Assembly: GCA_030549175.1 (NCBI GenBank)
Contig: JAUKUA010000006.1
Coordinates: forward strand, 4,340,001 to 4,404,000
DNA: 64,000 nucleotides
Source of the DNA: Lasiosphaeris hirsuta
Taxonomy: Eukaryota > Ascomycota > Sordariomycetes > Sordariales > Lasiosphaeriaceae
Direction: 5' to 3'
The notes under the pieces are model-generated. The model was given only the letters and a program-made list of their open reading frames with translations. It had not been told where the DNA came from and made no database searches. How positions within the stretch are numbered: the stretch's first letter is position 1; each line of letters starts with the position of its first letter. Shown here piece by piece: positions 1-10,187 of the stretch. The translations under genes and the position numbers were made by a program.

Positions 1-1383
1 CCTCCCACCCCGCAAGCGGCAGCCCAGTGGAACATTACGTGGGACTCGTCGGCTTATGATGGGGGCCCGTTGCGCACCCACATTCCCAGTTTCCAGTATC
101 CCGATATTGCAGCCTTTTGGGACGCCTTTAGGCATGAGAGCGGTGTTGTCACGCCCCCCGGCTCCAATACCGGGCTCGGAACCGGCGCGTACTGGAACCC
201 ATCGACAATCGATGCTCGAGACATGACACGCTCAACCGCACGAAAGGCGTACTACGATCCCGTCAACGCAACGCGCTCCAATCTCCACCTCCTCACTGGC
301 CAGACGGCTACCGAGATTCTCTTCGGCTCGGACAAGCCGTTGACGGCAAAGGGCGTCCGGATCGTATCACGGCTGGACAACAGGGTGCGCAATGTGTACG
401 CCAGGAAGGAGGTGATCCTCGCCGCTGGAGCCGTGCAAACGCCCCAGCTCCTCCAGGTCAGCGGCATCGGTCCCGCTGCTGTTCTCAACGCTGCCGGCAT
501 CAGAGTCAAGAAGGACCTGCCCTCAGTCGGCGCCAATTTCCAAGACCACGCCACCACGCTCATGATCTTTGGCCTCTCCAACCAATCCTTTCCTAACCCG
601 GACACCATTTTTTCAAATGCAACCTACAACGCCACTGTCTGGGAAGAATACCTCACCAACAAGACCGGTCCCATCGCCGCCGCCAGCGCCACCACCGTCC
701 TCTACTTCTCCCGTCCCCAGCTCGACACGCCGGCCGCGGCCGCCGCCGCCGTGGCCTCCCTCCTCGCGCAGGACCCCGCCACCTACCTCCCGCCAATCTA
801 CGCGCAGACGCCATCCCTCCTCCGCGGCTTCCGCGCCCAGCGCGCCATCCTCGCCGCGCAGCTCAACGCGTCCAACTCGGCCGTCGTGGCCCACCCCTTC
901 ACGGGCGGCGGCGTCACCCCGTCGCCGCTGCTCAAGCCGCTGTCCCGCGGCACGGTGACGCTCGACCCGGCGGACCCGCACGGCCTGCCCGTCGTGCAGT
1001 TTAACACGCTCATGAACCCCGTTGACGGCGCCAACGTCGTCGCCATCGTGCGGCGCGTGCGCGCCCTCTGGGCGAGTCCCCAGCTTGCGCACCTCGGCCC
1101 CGTCGAGTTCGCCCCCGGCGCCCAGTTCCAGACCGACGCCGAGATCCTCGGCGCGCTGGCGGGGAACCAGGGCATCTTCTGGCCGTCGCTCGCGCACCCG
1201 GCCGGCACGTGCGCCATGATGCCCGAGGCGGATGGCGGGTGTGTCAGTCACAGGTTGAGGGTGTATGGGGTGGCAGGGTTGAGGGTAGTCGATGCTAGCG
1301 TGCTGCCGCTCATTCCGGGCGCGGCGCTGCAGGCGACGGTGTATGCGGTTGCCGAGAAGGCGGCGGATTTGATCAGGGGGTGA
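1..1383 (+). CDS. GMC oxidoreductase, C-terminal part (5' end outside window)
   Basis: The reading frame is open from base 1, so this is the 3' part of a larger gene; about 460 residues remain and the N-terminal FAD-binding GxGxxG is off the window. The visible part carries the second GMC signature region (GAVQTPQLLQVSGIGP), followed by VGANFQDH, and the C-terminal domain with HPAGTCAMMP and RVYGVAGLRVVDASVLP. Family members oxidise alcohols, sugars or aryl alcohols with FAD and are often secreted. The first active-site His (HPAGT) is present. The second, found in glucose oxidase as SSHVMT and in many fungal relatives as AAHLQA, is Ala here (GAALQA). The substrate cannot be inferred. Assignment to the superfamily is secure; whether the enzyme is active is doubtful. 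Confidence 0.93.
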   Translation, partial: PPTPQAAAQWNITWDSSAYDGGPLRTHIPSFQYPDIAAFWDAFRHESGVVTPPGSNTGLGTGAYWNPSTIDARDMTRSTARKAYYDPVNATRSNLHLLTGQTATEILFGSDKPLTAKGVRIVSRLDNRVRNVYARKEVILAAGAVQTPQLLQVSGIGPAAVLNAAGIRVKKDLPSVGANFQDHATTLMIFGLSNQSFPNPDTIFSNATYNATVWEEYLTNKTGPIAAASATTVLYFSRPQLDTPAAAAAAVASLLAQDPATYLPPIYAQTPSLLRGFRAQRAILAAQLNASNSAVVAHPFTGGGVTPSPLLKPLSRGTVTLDPADPHGLPVVQFNTLMNPVDGANVVAIVRRVRALWASPQLAHLGPVEFAPGAQFQTDAEILGALAGNQGIFWPSLAHPAGTCAMMPEADGGCVSHRLRVYGVAGLRVVDASVLPLIPGAALQATVYAVAEKAADLIRG

Positions 1384-2602
1384 GGATGGTTCTTTGTGCG
1401 GCTGGGGGGTGGGAGTTGTAATGATATTGTCAAGTACTATGTAGCTGTTTGGTGGGAGTCAACACTATGAATCGCATCCGTCAACAAAGCTGTCCCCCCC
1501 TCCCCCCCCTCTCCCAATGGAAGCACGAAACTCAAAACCTGACAACAAAGACCCAGCCCCAACCCGGGCAAAGGCGCGTAGCTTTTGAAACAGAATACGG
1601 GCTCGCTGCAATGCACGTGTAAACACAAGCATCGACCTGAGACATTACGGCGGCGCTCGCTCCGTTTCGGTCCTTCTTTTCTAGCCTTGGACGCATACCT
1701 GCATCGGCCAGCCCCGGGCGTGCCGGCCTTCCGAGAGAGGGAGGGGGGCCGGGGGGGTTCTGTCTCTCACAGTCGGTGTACTGTGCGGTCACGTGGGATA
1801 GGATTGGGGTTGTGAAACTTGACCTGGGCTGTGTGATGGGTGGGGTGGGGGATTATGGATTGGGTCCGGGATGGGATTGGGAACCGGATGGGCAAGCACA
1901 ATGCTTGGATGCATGTGTATTGTTTTGGATAGTACCCCCTGCCTGAGGGGCGAAGACAATGAAATTTACTTCCCAAGTGCTCAAACTTGGAGTCCATCTT
2001 CTAACACTTTGGACCCGACACCTGGAGATCCTCCAACCTGGGCTTGACCCTTTCGACGAGGGGGAAGTAGCCTTTGGGTGACGGATGGGATACCGCTTAC
2101 GTATGTAGATGAATAGAAGGTTGAAAAATGGACGTGATTGAAGCCTGAGTGACGCCGGAGTAAGGAACTTTCCAGAGATTGCATTGCTGATAAGCGTTAC
2201 AGTTAGGTACGGTAGGCTCGAGATGACGGGCTGGCTTCAATAGGTGTTAAGGGGGGTCTGTTTTGCGCTGGGTTCTGACATTTGCAAACGACATAAGGGC
2301 TGCCGTCGCCGCCATGGTTTGAAATAATAAATATCTTTGATTGATAAAAATCCCTCCCCCCAAAAAAGGGGGGATCTTGATGATTGGGATTTAACCAGAT
2401 TAAGACGGCTCATTAAACCTACAAGCCCAAGGATGACGACTGTGGCCAGAGGACCTGCCTTATACTACGATGAGGAGTTTAGAACTACTTCCGACTCATA
2501 CTACAGGGAGCTTCAAGAGCTAACACAGCCTATGTATTAGTAGTGGCATTCCCCCCTACCATCAGAAGTAGTGGAACCGCTTGGTTCTCCCATCTCGGAG
2601 AA
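1384..2602. other. Intergenic, no gene recognised
   Basis: This is the spacer downstream of the GMC gene. Short open frames here have no recognisable domain or splice pattern. C-rich runs occur near 1494-1512. AT content rises after about 2300. Confidence 0.6.
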
Positions 2603-2690
2603 CGTAGCAAGTCTTGGATTCGAACCGAGAGTCTTTATGAGGCTCATGCCTCCCGGCCACAACGCCCGTCTGTAATACCACTATACTACA
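2603..2690 (-). repeat. tRNA-like element, copy A (possible SINE or tRNA pseudogene)
   Basis: Read on the minus strand, the outer 7 bases (TGTAGTA) pair with the last 7 (TGCTACG) as an acceptor-like stem. A box A-like TATAGTGGTATTA follows and then a box B/T-arm GGTTCGAATCC. The middle does not fold into a convincing anticodon arm, and a long insert with a GAGGC/GCCTC hairpin replaces it. A second copy on the plus strand at 7621-7717 shares the left 20-odd and right 40-odd bases, and homology continues past the tRNA-like end. That favours a tRNA-derived mobile repeat over a working tRNA gene. Confidence 0.55.
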
Positions 2691-4695
2691 TGCTAAATTC
2701 CGTGCTTGTTAATCGGTAGGTCAATTAAAACTAGGCACTATTGATATAGGTCCCACTTCTAATTCGGCCAACTGGATGCAGCTGCCACCCGACCATATTC
2801 CAGCCTCGAGTCCTTACGCCTACCGGGTGGCAGTCTTTTAAGACTCTAAATTGAAAGGCCTCTTAAGCATATATAAAGTTTTCAGTATGAAATGAGCTTG
2901 GGAATGTATATGAAATTCCTGGCGAGGGTCAAACTCGGCAAACGCCGTCACATTTGAGCGGCAACGTTCCCTGGTGGTGGACCTCTGATTCTCTAGGCCA
3001 ACAAGGGACGAGGATACCTACTGAGACAAATATCGGTTGGTAAGGTAGCGATATTAGCCCTGTCCTCCTCTAGCTCGATAATGCAACAACGAAGCTATTC
3101 ACAAAGGTCCGGTTGAATTAATCGCTCGAAGTCCCCAGCAAAGAGCCATATGCTAGGCACCATCGCGGGACACGGCACACCTCGAGACGGTACCGTTTCT
3201 GCGGAATATGAATGACCCGTGCCTTTCCCGTAACCCGTGACCCGTGACCCGTGACCCGACCAGCGAGGTGTTGCTGGCCCTGCTTTCTAAAAAAAAAACG
3301 CGTGTTATTTTAACCCTACACGCGTCGGGCATCACGCCTACCCCCCTCACGGCTACTCTCATCAGCAGAGGGGCGGCCATCACAGTCGCGACACTGCGGC
3401 CACCAAACCTAGCGCCCGGCCTCAAGGCTATCAGTCAAGCCCCCTCTACATCGGTGCTAACCAGCCACACCATGGTTTTGAGAACGCATATGCAATCATG
3501 CAGACCCGTGTCCCGTTTCGCTACCAGGGGAACGGCCATCGCCAACGGGGTAGCGGTCGTAGCCATCGCGACAGCACTCCCGACTTGATGGACAGGATCG
3601 GTGACTTCACCCAATTCCCCGATGCCCGTGTAGACTTCCCTGGCGCCCGTGGTCCTGGACCGGCTGGTCAGCAGGCCCGGTCTTCTTGCTCATCATAATG
3701 CCTTTGGAGGAGAAGGTCAACAGTCTAGCGCCGGGCACGCACTTAAAAGACAGTACTCCCATCAAGATCTCCACAAGGTGATCGATAGGATTGGGGCCCA
3801 TGTTCCCACGCTAGAGGAAAAAGCAGCGCAGCAAGAGCGGGAAGCTAAACTCGAACGTCAGAAGCAATCAGACACGAAATTGAACCCGTGAGCACCGCTA
3901 AAGGGGGGGGGGGGTTCGGGAAAGACAAAATGACGATAGGACTAGGCTTACGCCTTTTCTAGAGGATTTGGAATGCGTCAGGCCTGGTTGTGGTGAGCCG
4001 TACACGGCTGAGAGTCCGTGTAGGTATCATTCTGGTAAGTTGACTTGCTCGTTTCTCCCCCGTTGCCCAGAGTTCCCTTTTCAGCACTGGATCCCTCATT
4101 AGCGGGATTTGTTTGTGGGCATATTGCCTTTGGCAGAACAAACTCGTCCGTCGGTATTGTTGCCTCATCAGAACGTTGAATCGACTTTTTGGCATGATCT
4201 CTCTTGGGTGGTTTTTTCTTTTCGCATCGATCAATCTTCAGGAGTGTACTTTTCAGCATTGCTCTCCTAGTCAGAGAGAAATGATTGTTTGTCTAGTGCT
4301 AGATAGTTACCCTAGCCAGACGATGTCGTCGTAGAAGACGCACGCCATTGGCTCGCTTTGTTTTTGTGGGACCACTCAGCGTTCGCCGTAGTTAGGGGCC
4401 TCTGATTGGCCATATCGTGAGATAGCAAGATTTATCAATGAGGCTGCCACAGTCAATGACGTCAATCACTTGCACGCAGTGACTTGAAACCGCGCTGGCG
4501 GGTCAGTGAGGTTTGGCGACTCGACGGGTTACGTCGTCGACTCGTCATTTCGCCCAAGTCAATGAGACCCTGCGCTGCGGCGATGCGGGGCGTCCCATCT
4601 TTGCCCACGATAAATTACATGCCCAAGTCCACTGCCACCCCACGACAACCCTCACAGACAGCCTTCAATTGGCAGAAAGCGCAGCATCAAAAACC
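2691..4695. other. Intergenic; short CCCGTGA tandem repeat, no gene recognised
   Basis: A heptamer CCCGTGA is repeated about four times near 3231-3258. A G-tract lies near 3903-3913. Open frames at 3498-3698 and 3649-3891 read as Arg/Gly/Gln-rich protein with no recognised domain and may be relics of a repeat-type element. The last 200 bases are the presumed promoter of the dehydrogenase at 4696. Confidence 0.5.
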
Positions 4696-6314
4696 ATGGC
4701 AACCTCACAAGCAGCCTATGCCGTCGAAAGGGCTATTGGCCACGATCATGAGTTCCTCCAGCAAGATGTCTCGGACTACAAAGCTAAGGGCGAGGGAGAG
4801 CAGGACGAGACCATGAAGGCCCTCGTCTGGCAGGGCAAGCAGACTGTTCAAGTTGGCATGTTGTCCCACTCGCATCGCTGAGGTATTGGTAGTAATCCGT
4901 ACGCAGTCGAGGTCCCCAAGCCCAAGATGCTCGAAGACCGTGACGTCATCTTGAAGGTCACTGGAACCACGGTGTGCGGGAGCGACCTGCATCTGTTGCA
5001 CGGTAAGACGATGCCATTCCGCGCGGGACGGATGCGATGCTGACGACGGCGGGCCAGGCGCGGTGGTGCAGATGAAGAAGGGCGACATCCTCGGCCACGA
5101 GTTCTGCGGCGTGGTCGAGCAGGTCGGGCCCGGCGCCAAGGGCATCGAGGTCGGCAAGCGATATGTGGCCTCGTTCCAGATCGCGTGGGGCGACGTGAGC
5201 AAACGCCATTCCACCGTCCAGTGCAGTCTGGAAGCTAATGGTCCCTCCCCAACCGCAGTGCTTCTTTTGCAAGCAGAAGCTCTCGTCGCAGTGCGAAAAG
5301 ACAAACTCCAACACCACGACCAAGGCCATGTACGGCGGGCGCACGGCCGGCATCTTTGGCTACTCGCACCTCACGGGCGGCTTTGCGGGGGGGCAGGCCG
5401 AGTACGTGCGGGTGCCGCTGGCCGACGTCAACCTGCTGGCGATCCCCAACGACGTGCCCGACGAGAAGGCCCTGTTCCTGTCCGACGTGCTCCCGACCGC
5501 CTACAACGCCGTCAAGGACACGGCCGTGTACGCGGGCGACGAGGTGGCCGTCTTCGGGGCGGGGCCCATCGGGCAGATGGCGGCGGCGTACGCGCTGGGC
5601 GAGGGCGCCGCGCGCGTCGTGCTGGTCGACACGGAGCCGCGGCTGTCGTTCGTGGCGGGGCGGTGGCCGCCCGCGCACCGGGACAAGCTGCGGCTGGTCG
5701 ACTTTAACCAGCTCGGCTTCGGCGTCACGGCCAAGGAGACGGTCGTCTGTCGGCTCAAGGAGCTGTGTCGGGAGGGGCGCGGGCCCGATGTGGCGATTGA
5801 GTGCGCCGCTGGCGAGTATGCAAAGGGCTGGATGCACTGGCTGGAGATGCAGCTCGGTGCCGAGACGGATACGAGTGAGATTTTGAATGAGATGGTGGAG
5901 AGTGTGCGCAACTACGGCCGCGCTGGTGTCACGGGTGTTTATGTTGGCTATGTACGGCCCCTCCCCTGTTCCAGTTGGGGTTCCAGTTGGGGCTTGGCTG
6001 TCGCGGCGGAGTGCTAATCGAGTGTGGTGCAGACGAATCATTTCAACATTGGGTCGCTGATGCAGCGCGGCATCCGCCTCATCGGAAACGGCCAGGCGCC
6101 CGTCCACAAGTACTGGGAGGAGCTGCTGCAGAAGATTAGGACGGGCGAGCTGGACCCGACACAGATGCTCTCGCACCGCGTCCGCATGGAGGACTTGGAC
6201 AAGGTGTACTACAAGTTCGACGCCAAGGACGACTCGATGCAGAAGGTCTTTGTCGAGACCAAGTTCTCGTTCCCGCGGGCGGAGGGCACGCCGGAGCTCA
6301 CCAAGTACGAGTAG
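4696..6314 (+). CDS. Zinc-dependent medium-chain dehydrogenase (glutathione-independent formaldehyde dehydrogenase-like)
   Basis: Five exons: 4696-4855, 4907-5002, 5058-5194, 5259-5951, 6033-6314, giving 455 residues in consistent phase. Intron 1 is only in frame with a GC donor (G|GCATGT) and a CAG acceptor; the other three are GT-AG. The start ATG has context AACCATGG; an internal ATG at 4813 (MKALVWQG) is where the family's conserved core begins. Motifs are VCGSDLH and GHEFCG (catalytic zinc), a Rossmann GAGPIGQMAAAYA, and a C-terminal half with NGQAPVHKYW. Relatives oxidise formaldehyde or other alcohols with NAD in the cytosol. In the structural-zinc loop the first Cys is replaced by Trp (IAWGDCFFC...SQC). 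The FDH-like subfamily is likely; the exact substrate is not known. Confidence 0.9.
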
Positions 6315-7620
6315 CCATCTGGCTTGGAGAGGATGTGCCTAGCAGCTAATTAAATACCATGGATGAAGCATGTTGTATGAGACACTTTGACTTGGACAAA
6401 GCAGCTTGAAACCGCTGGAAACTTTGTGCCACTCTGGCCAGGTCTTTCTGAGTGCCTCTGGTATTTTTTCTTGCCGATTCCAAGGAGCCTGCAGCTAGGT
6501 CTGCTATTTCGCCAAGTTTGAATAGGTGCCTGGGGGACAAGTCAAACTCACAAAGGGGGTTGTCCAGGATACAAGCATGCCCAAGTTTATCACATGCCAC
6601 GCTGGCAGGTTCATGTTAGATCAAAAGACTGCTGCGCCACCGGCTCTTGGTACCTCACCTCGGAGCATCACAAGTTGAGGAGGTAAGTTCGTTGAGGACA
6701 GAACTTGGTAGCCTTTGTGACTGCCCTAATTTTCAACAAGTTGGGGATACGATGCAAGCCCCCGAATAAGTGAACGACGGACCAGCGATGAATGGAGGGC
6801 GAGTCTCGAGGTCCGGGCCAGGCAGACTCGGAGATCAACAGGCCAATGGCGAATTCGCCGGCGCGTGGGGGGCCACGACAAAGGGCACGCGTTACGGCGG
6901 CCAGGAAAACGCCGGTACGGAAGTCACAGAAAAAAAAACACAGCATATTTATTTTGCTCAGCAAGCCATCTCGAAATCCCCAGGCCCAGGCTCTTGAAGA
7001 CTCAGATCAAGTGTTTAGATCGGTCCGAGGCAATTCAAGAATGAAGGACATGTTTTCTCTTATATCTTAATCATAATAAAGAGGCACAGAGCGTAGGAAC
7101 CCCCTGATAAGAGGATGCCCGTCATCGAACCGTGATCTGGACTTGCTGGGACCCCCAGCCTCGCCTCGGCGTGAGGTGTGAGTTGTGAGATGTCAGTGCG
7201 GGAACAAGTGTTGTCACTTGTCAGGAGCGCAATGGAGCGAATGACAGACGGATTGGGTTAGATTAGATTAGATTAGATGCAGTTGGATCTATTTGATTTT
7301 GATGAGCAATCCCTTGTTAAGCTTCAGATTCGAATTAGCTACATTTAACACCATGGAAAAGATCAACGCAGTATCCCGTACTCTGCTGGGGTTGAATACG
7401 TGGCATGGTGGCCATTTTATCGCGGTAATGGTCAGCTGCAATTCACGAGCCTACGATGTTTGTGTACACAATGCACACACCAGCGCGGAATTTCACAAGG
7501 AGCGCGGTGCTCACAAGTGCCTGAAGGTGGGGTTTATGGATATTTGGCACGTGACTGATCATGCCCAGGAGTAGAAGAGCATTTCTGACTGCCCCACTTT
7601 CCAACATTTTGAATATGGCA
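6315..7620. other. Intergenic; TTAGA pentamer repeat, no gene recognised
   Basis: The pentamer TTAGA is repeated about four times at 7258-7277. It is not a telomere repeat (fungal TTAGGG). Short open frames show no family motif. Confidence 0.55.
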
Positions 7621-7717
7621 TGTGATATAGTGGTATTACAGCCCGATTAGACTTGACGACCTGCGCCCATTGAGATAACCAACCTAGACTCTTGGTTCGA
7701 TTCCAAGACTTATCATA
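7621..7717 (+). repeat. tRNA-like element, copy B
   Basis: The ends TGTGATA and TATCATA pair over 7 bp. A box A-like TATAGTGGTATTA begins right after the 5' strand, and the 3' part holds GGTTCGATTCC flanked by CTTGG/CCAAG. The outer stem differs in sequence from copy A at 2603-2690 but still pairs, so the differences compensate. The 40-odd bases between the two boxes do not match copy A and give no normal anticodon stem. Confidence 0.55.
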
Positions 7718-7754
7718 TTTCGCGGGATGGGGAGGAGCCCGAGACACCATCACA

Positions 7755-8200
7755 TCACCCAACCCGATACAGCTGGGAAACCGCACCGACCCCATCCCTC
7801 GAATACAGCGCCATAAAGTGACTGTGATCAAGGACATACAAGCCCGGCCAGTGTGAGCCGACATCAGCAGCGACGGTGGCCGTGACGACGCTGCCCACGC
7901 CCCCGCTGCTCCAGGCCTGTCCCCCGTCGACGCTGGTCACGACTTTCATCTGGCCGCCGTCGAGCTGGGGCGTGGCCACGCCCTCGTTGGTCATGAAGCT
8001 GACGATGAGCTTGCCGCCGCCGACGTTGCACACCTGCGGCGCCCCGGCGTTCCGGCCCCCCGCCGCCGTGTAGACGCGCGCGCGCCCGCCCCACGTGTAC
8101 CCGTCGTCCCGCGAGACGACCCGGTTGATGGAGAAGACGTCGTCCTCGGTCGTCTCAAACACGCAGCTGTCCCGAATTAGTACCGTCACCACCACCACCA

Positions 8201-8248
<48 letters not shown>

Positions 8249-8920
8249 GAAACCAAAAAAAACTTACACCAACCCCCCCTCCCATCGCCCGCGACCCCAA
8301 CCATCCCATCCCTCGCCCCCTCCCGACGCGAAACTACGACGGGCGCGCCCCACGTACCCCCGCCATCCCTCGAAGCCACCATCAAATTCTCCTGCCCCAT
8401 GGCCCCCCTCTCACTCGAGTAATAAACCTGTACCTCTCCCCCCCGCCCATCCGCAGAAACGGCTCCCACACCCCATCCAACCCACCTCCCTCCGCCGGCC
8501 GCTCCACCACGTGGCTCAGGAACGCCCAACTTGCCCCGCCGTCGTCCGAGAAGCACACGGTGATGCGGTAAAAGACGTACCCGGCGGTGGCACCGCCGGG
8601 GGTGCGGTCGTGGTTGCGGAAGGCGAGCAGGATGCGGCCCGACGGGAGTTGCAGGGGGGAGGCGTTGTCCATGTCGCGCGTGGCGGCGGCGGCGCGCGCG
8701 ACCTCGCCCAGGGGGTCCAGGTGTTGCCGTTGTCGGTGCTCCGCGAGGTGAGGATGGTTCGTTGGGTGCCGGCGGGCGCGGCGTAGGCGACCAGGATGGA
8801 GCCGGGGTGTAGTGGGGTGGCGCGCATGTAGACGCCGGCGGGGTGGATGAGGGCGGGGGCGGAGAGCGGGGTGATGGACATGGCAGTCGTGAGGGTGGTG
8901 AGGAAGAGGAAGTGGAGCAT
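7755..8920 (-). pseudogene. GH93-type exo-arabinanase/sialidase-fold protein, frameshifted
   Basis: The protein starts with a signal peptide (MLHFLFLTTLTTAMS) and has five Asp-box motifs of the S/T-x-D-x-G-x-x-W type (STDNGNTW, SDDGGASW, SRDGGGTW, SRDDGYTW, SVDGGQAW). Other landmarks are NASPLQLPSGRILLAFRNH, WEPFLRM, VYYSSERG and a C-terminal WPGLYVLD. These are the landmarks of fungal GH93 exo-1,5-alpha-arabinanases, secreted enzymes that trim arabinan from plant cell walls. An intron at about 8167-8269 carries a long CA repeat. Two 1-nt frameshifts break the frame, one at a C/G run near 8711-8715 and one at a run of seven C at 8438-8444. Both sit in homopolymers, so assembly error is as likely as true decay; a run at 8273-8279 blurs the intron donor. 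Length without frameshifts is about 350 residues, normal for the family. Confidence 0.8.
8187..8245. repeat. ACC then AC microsatellite within intron
   Basis: A short (ACC)n run passes directly into about 21 AC dinucleotides. The whole tract lies inside the intron of the GH93-type gene. Confidence 0.95.
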
Positions 8921-10187
8921 AGTGATAATCGGTTGGTGATGCGGGTGGTGGTGATGGTGGTGGTGGTGGTGGTGGTGGTGTTGACGGAGGAGCGTGGTTG
9001 CCGGTTTATTTGAAGATGGGATTGGGATGGTTCGGCAAGTCGCGTCTTCTAGGTGCGGATATGCCCCTGCCCTTGCATGAACCTTGGGCTGCTTCCAAAC
9101 TCTGAGATGGTCCTGCAGGTACAGGATCAAATATCTCCGCCTTCGCATCCTCGACAACATCGGTATGAGACAATGACCTCCAGCCCGGTGCAACGCTCCG
9201 CAGAGTTTGCATGAAAATCCATCCAACAAGACCTGAGCAAACGGCGGCGCCGGCGCCGGCGGCTAGCTTGCATGTATTACTTCCCAACTACCCGGGATCT
9301 AGCAAAGACAATGGCCTTTGTTGATGTTCAGCCATCTCCCAAGCTCTATCGCAAAGAAGCCAACATCCCGTCATTGTCCCGAAGCCCACCTGGAGCTAAC
9401 CGACTTAAACAAAGGCGCCAAGCAGATCGAGGCGACAACAAGCTTCTCCCTTACACTCGGTCCATTCATAGCGCCTCATCCCCCACCCCAACCCCCTACC
9501 AAGAGGCGAGAGTTGATCCCCGAGTCATGATGACGATCCGTGCGACGCTAGAGTGGTTTGAAGTCGTAGCACGGCGGTCTGACGAGCGGCTCTGGCCGTG
9601 CAGGCGTACCGCAGTCTATTTTTATTTGTATTGGCCGATGTCGCGTGGCGCCTCCCCGGATGAACGTTGTGCTAGTTGGGGAAAATGTCGCCGGCAATGC
9701 AGAGATGGCACACAAGACGTGTTGGCGGGAAAGACAGCCAACAATTAAAAGTACAGAGAGCCGTTCCACCGGATTGCCGCAGCTGTGTGGTAACTAGCCT
9801 CAGATTCTTTACGTCAAGCCAGCGAGGCAATAAAGAAGCACAAAAACAACAAAACACGGATACTGCAGCATAAAACATGCAAGACCACAACCCAAAAGAC
9901 CCAAAAGACGTGCTGCGAGTGGTGTCGTTTCTCGCGAGGTACGACACCCCATGAATCCACTGCATTTGTCTACCTGCGGGATGGGCAACCTGTCCTGTAT
10001 GTGAGCTACCTGAGCCACCTGTCCCTTGCATATCACCTCTCGAGTCGCCCTGAACCGCTGTTGCCCAAAATAACCAGCAGCATCCAGCCGCAAAACTTGA
10101 ATCCCGAGAAACCCTGTGCCCAAAACGAAAAGAAAGCGGTTCAAGAGACCGGGCTTACACTGCCCGAGCCAGTTTTCTTCAACTGGT
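8921..10187. other. Intergenic; GGT-rich repeat, no gene recognised
   Basis: A trinucleotide GGT tract at about 8943-8980 lies in the upstream region of the GH93-type gene. The rest shows no open frame with recognisable features. Confidence 0.55.

Noticed and set aside
252..1251. Several long open frames opposite or overlapping the GMC gene
   Set aside because: They are Arg/Pro-rich or lack motifs and arise from the GC-rich codon pattern of the real gene.
5235..6176. 313-residue minus-strand frame over the dehydrogenase
   Set aside because: Antisense shadow of a well-supported gene with intact zinc and Rossmann motifs.
7258..7277. TTAGA repeats as an internal telomere
   Set aside because: The unit is 5 bp and lacks GGG; fungal telomeres of this group are TTAGGG.
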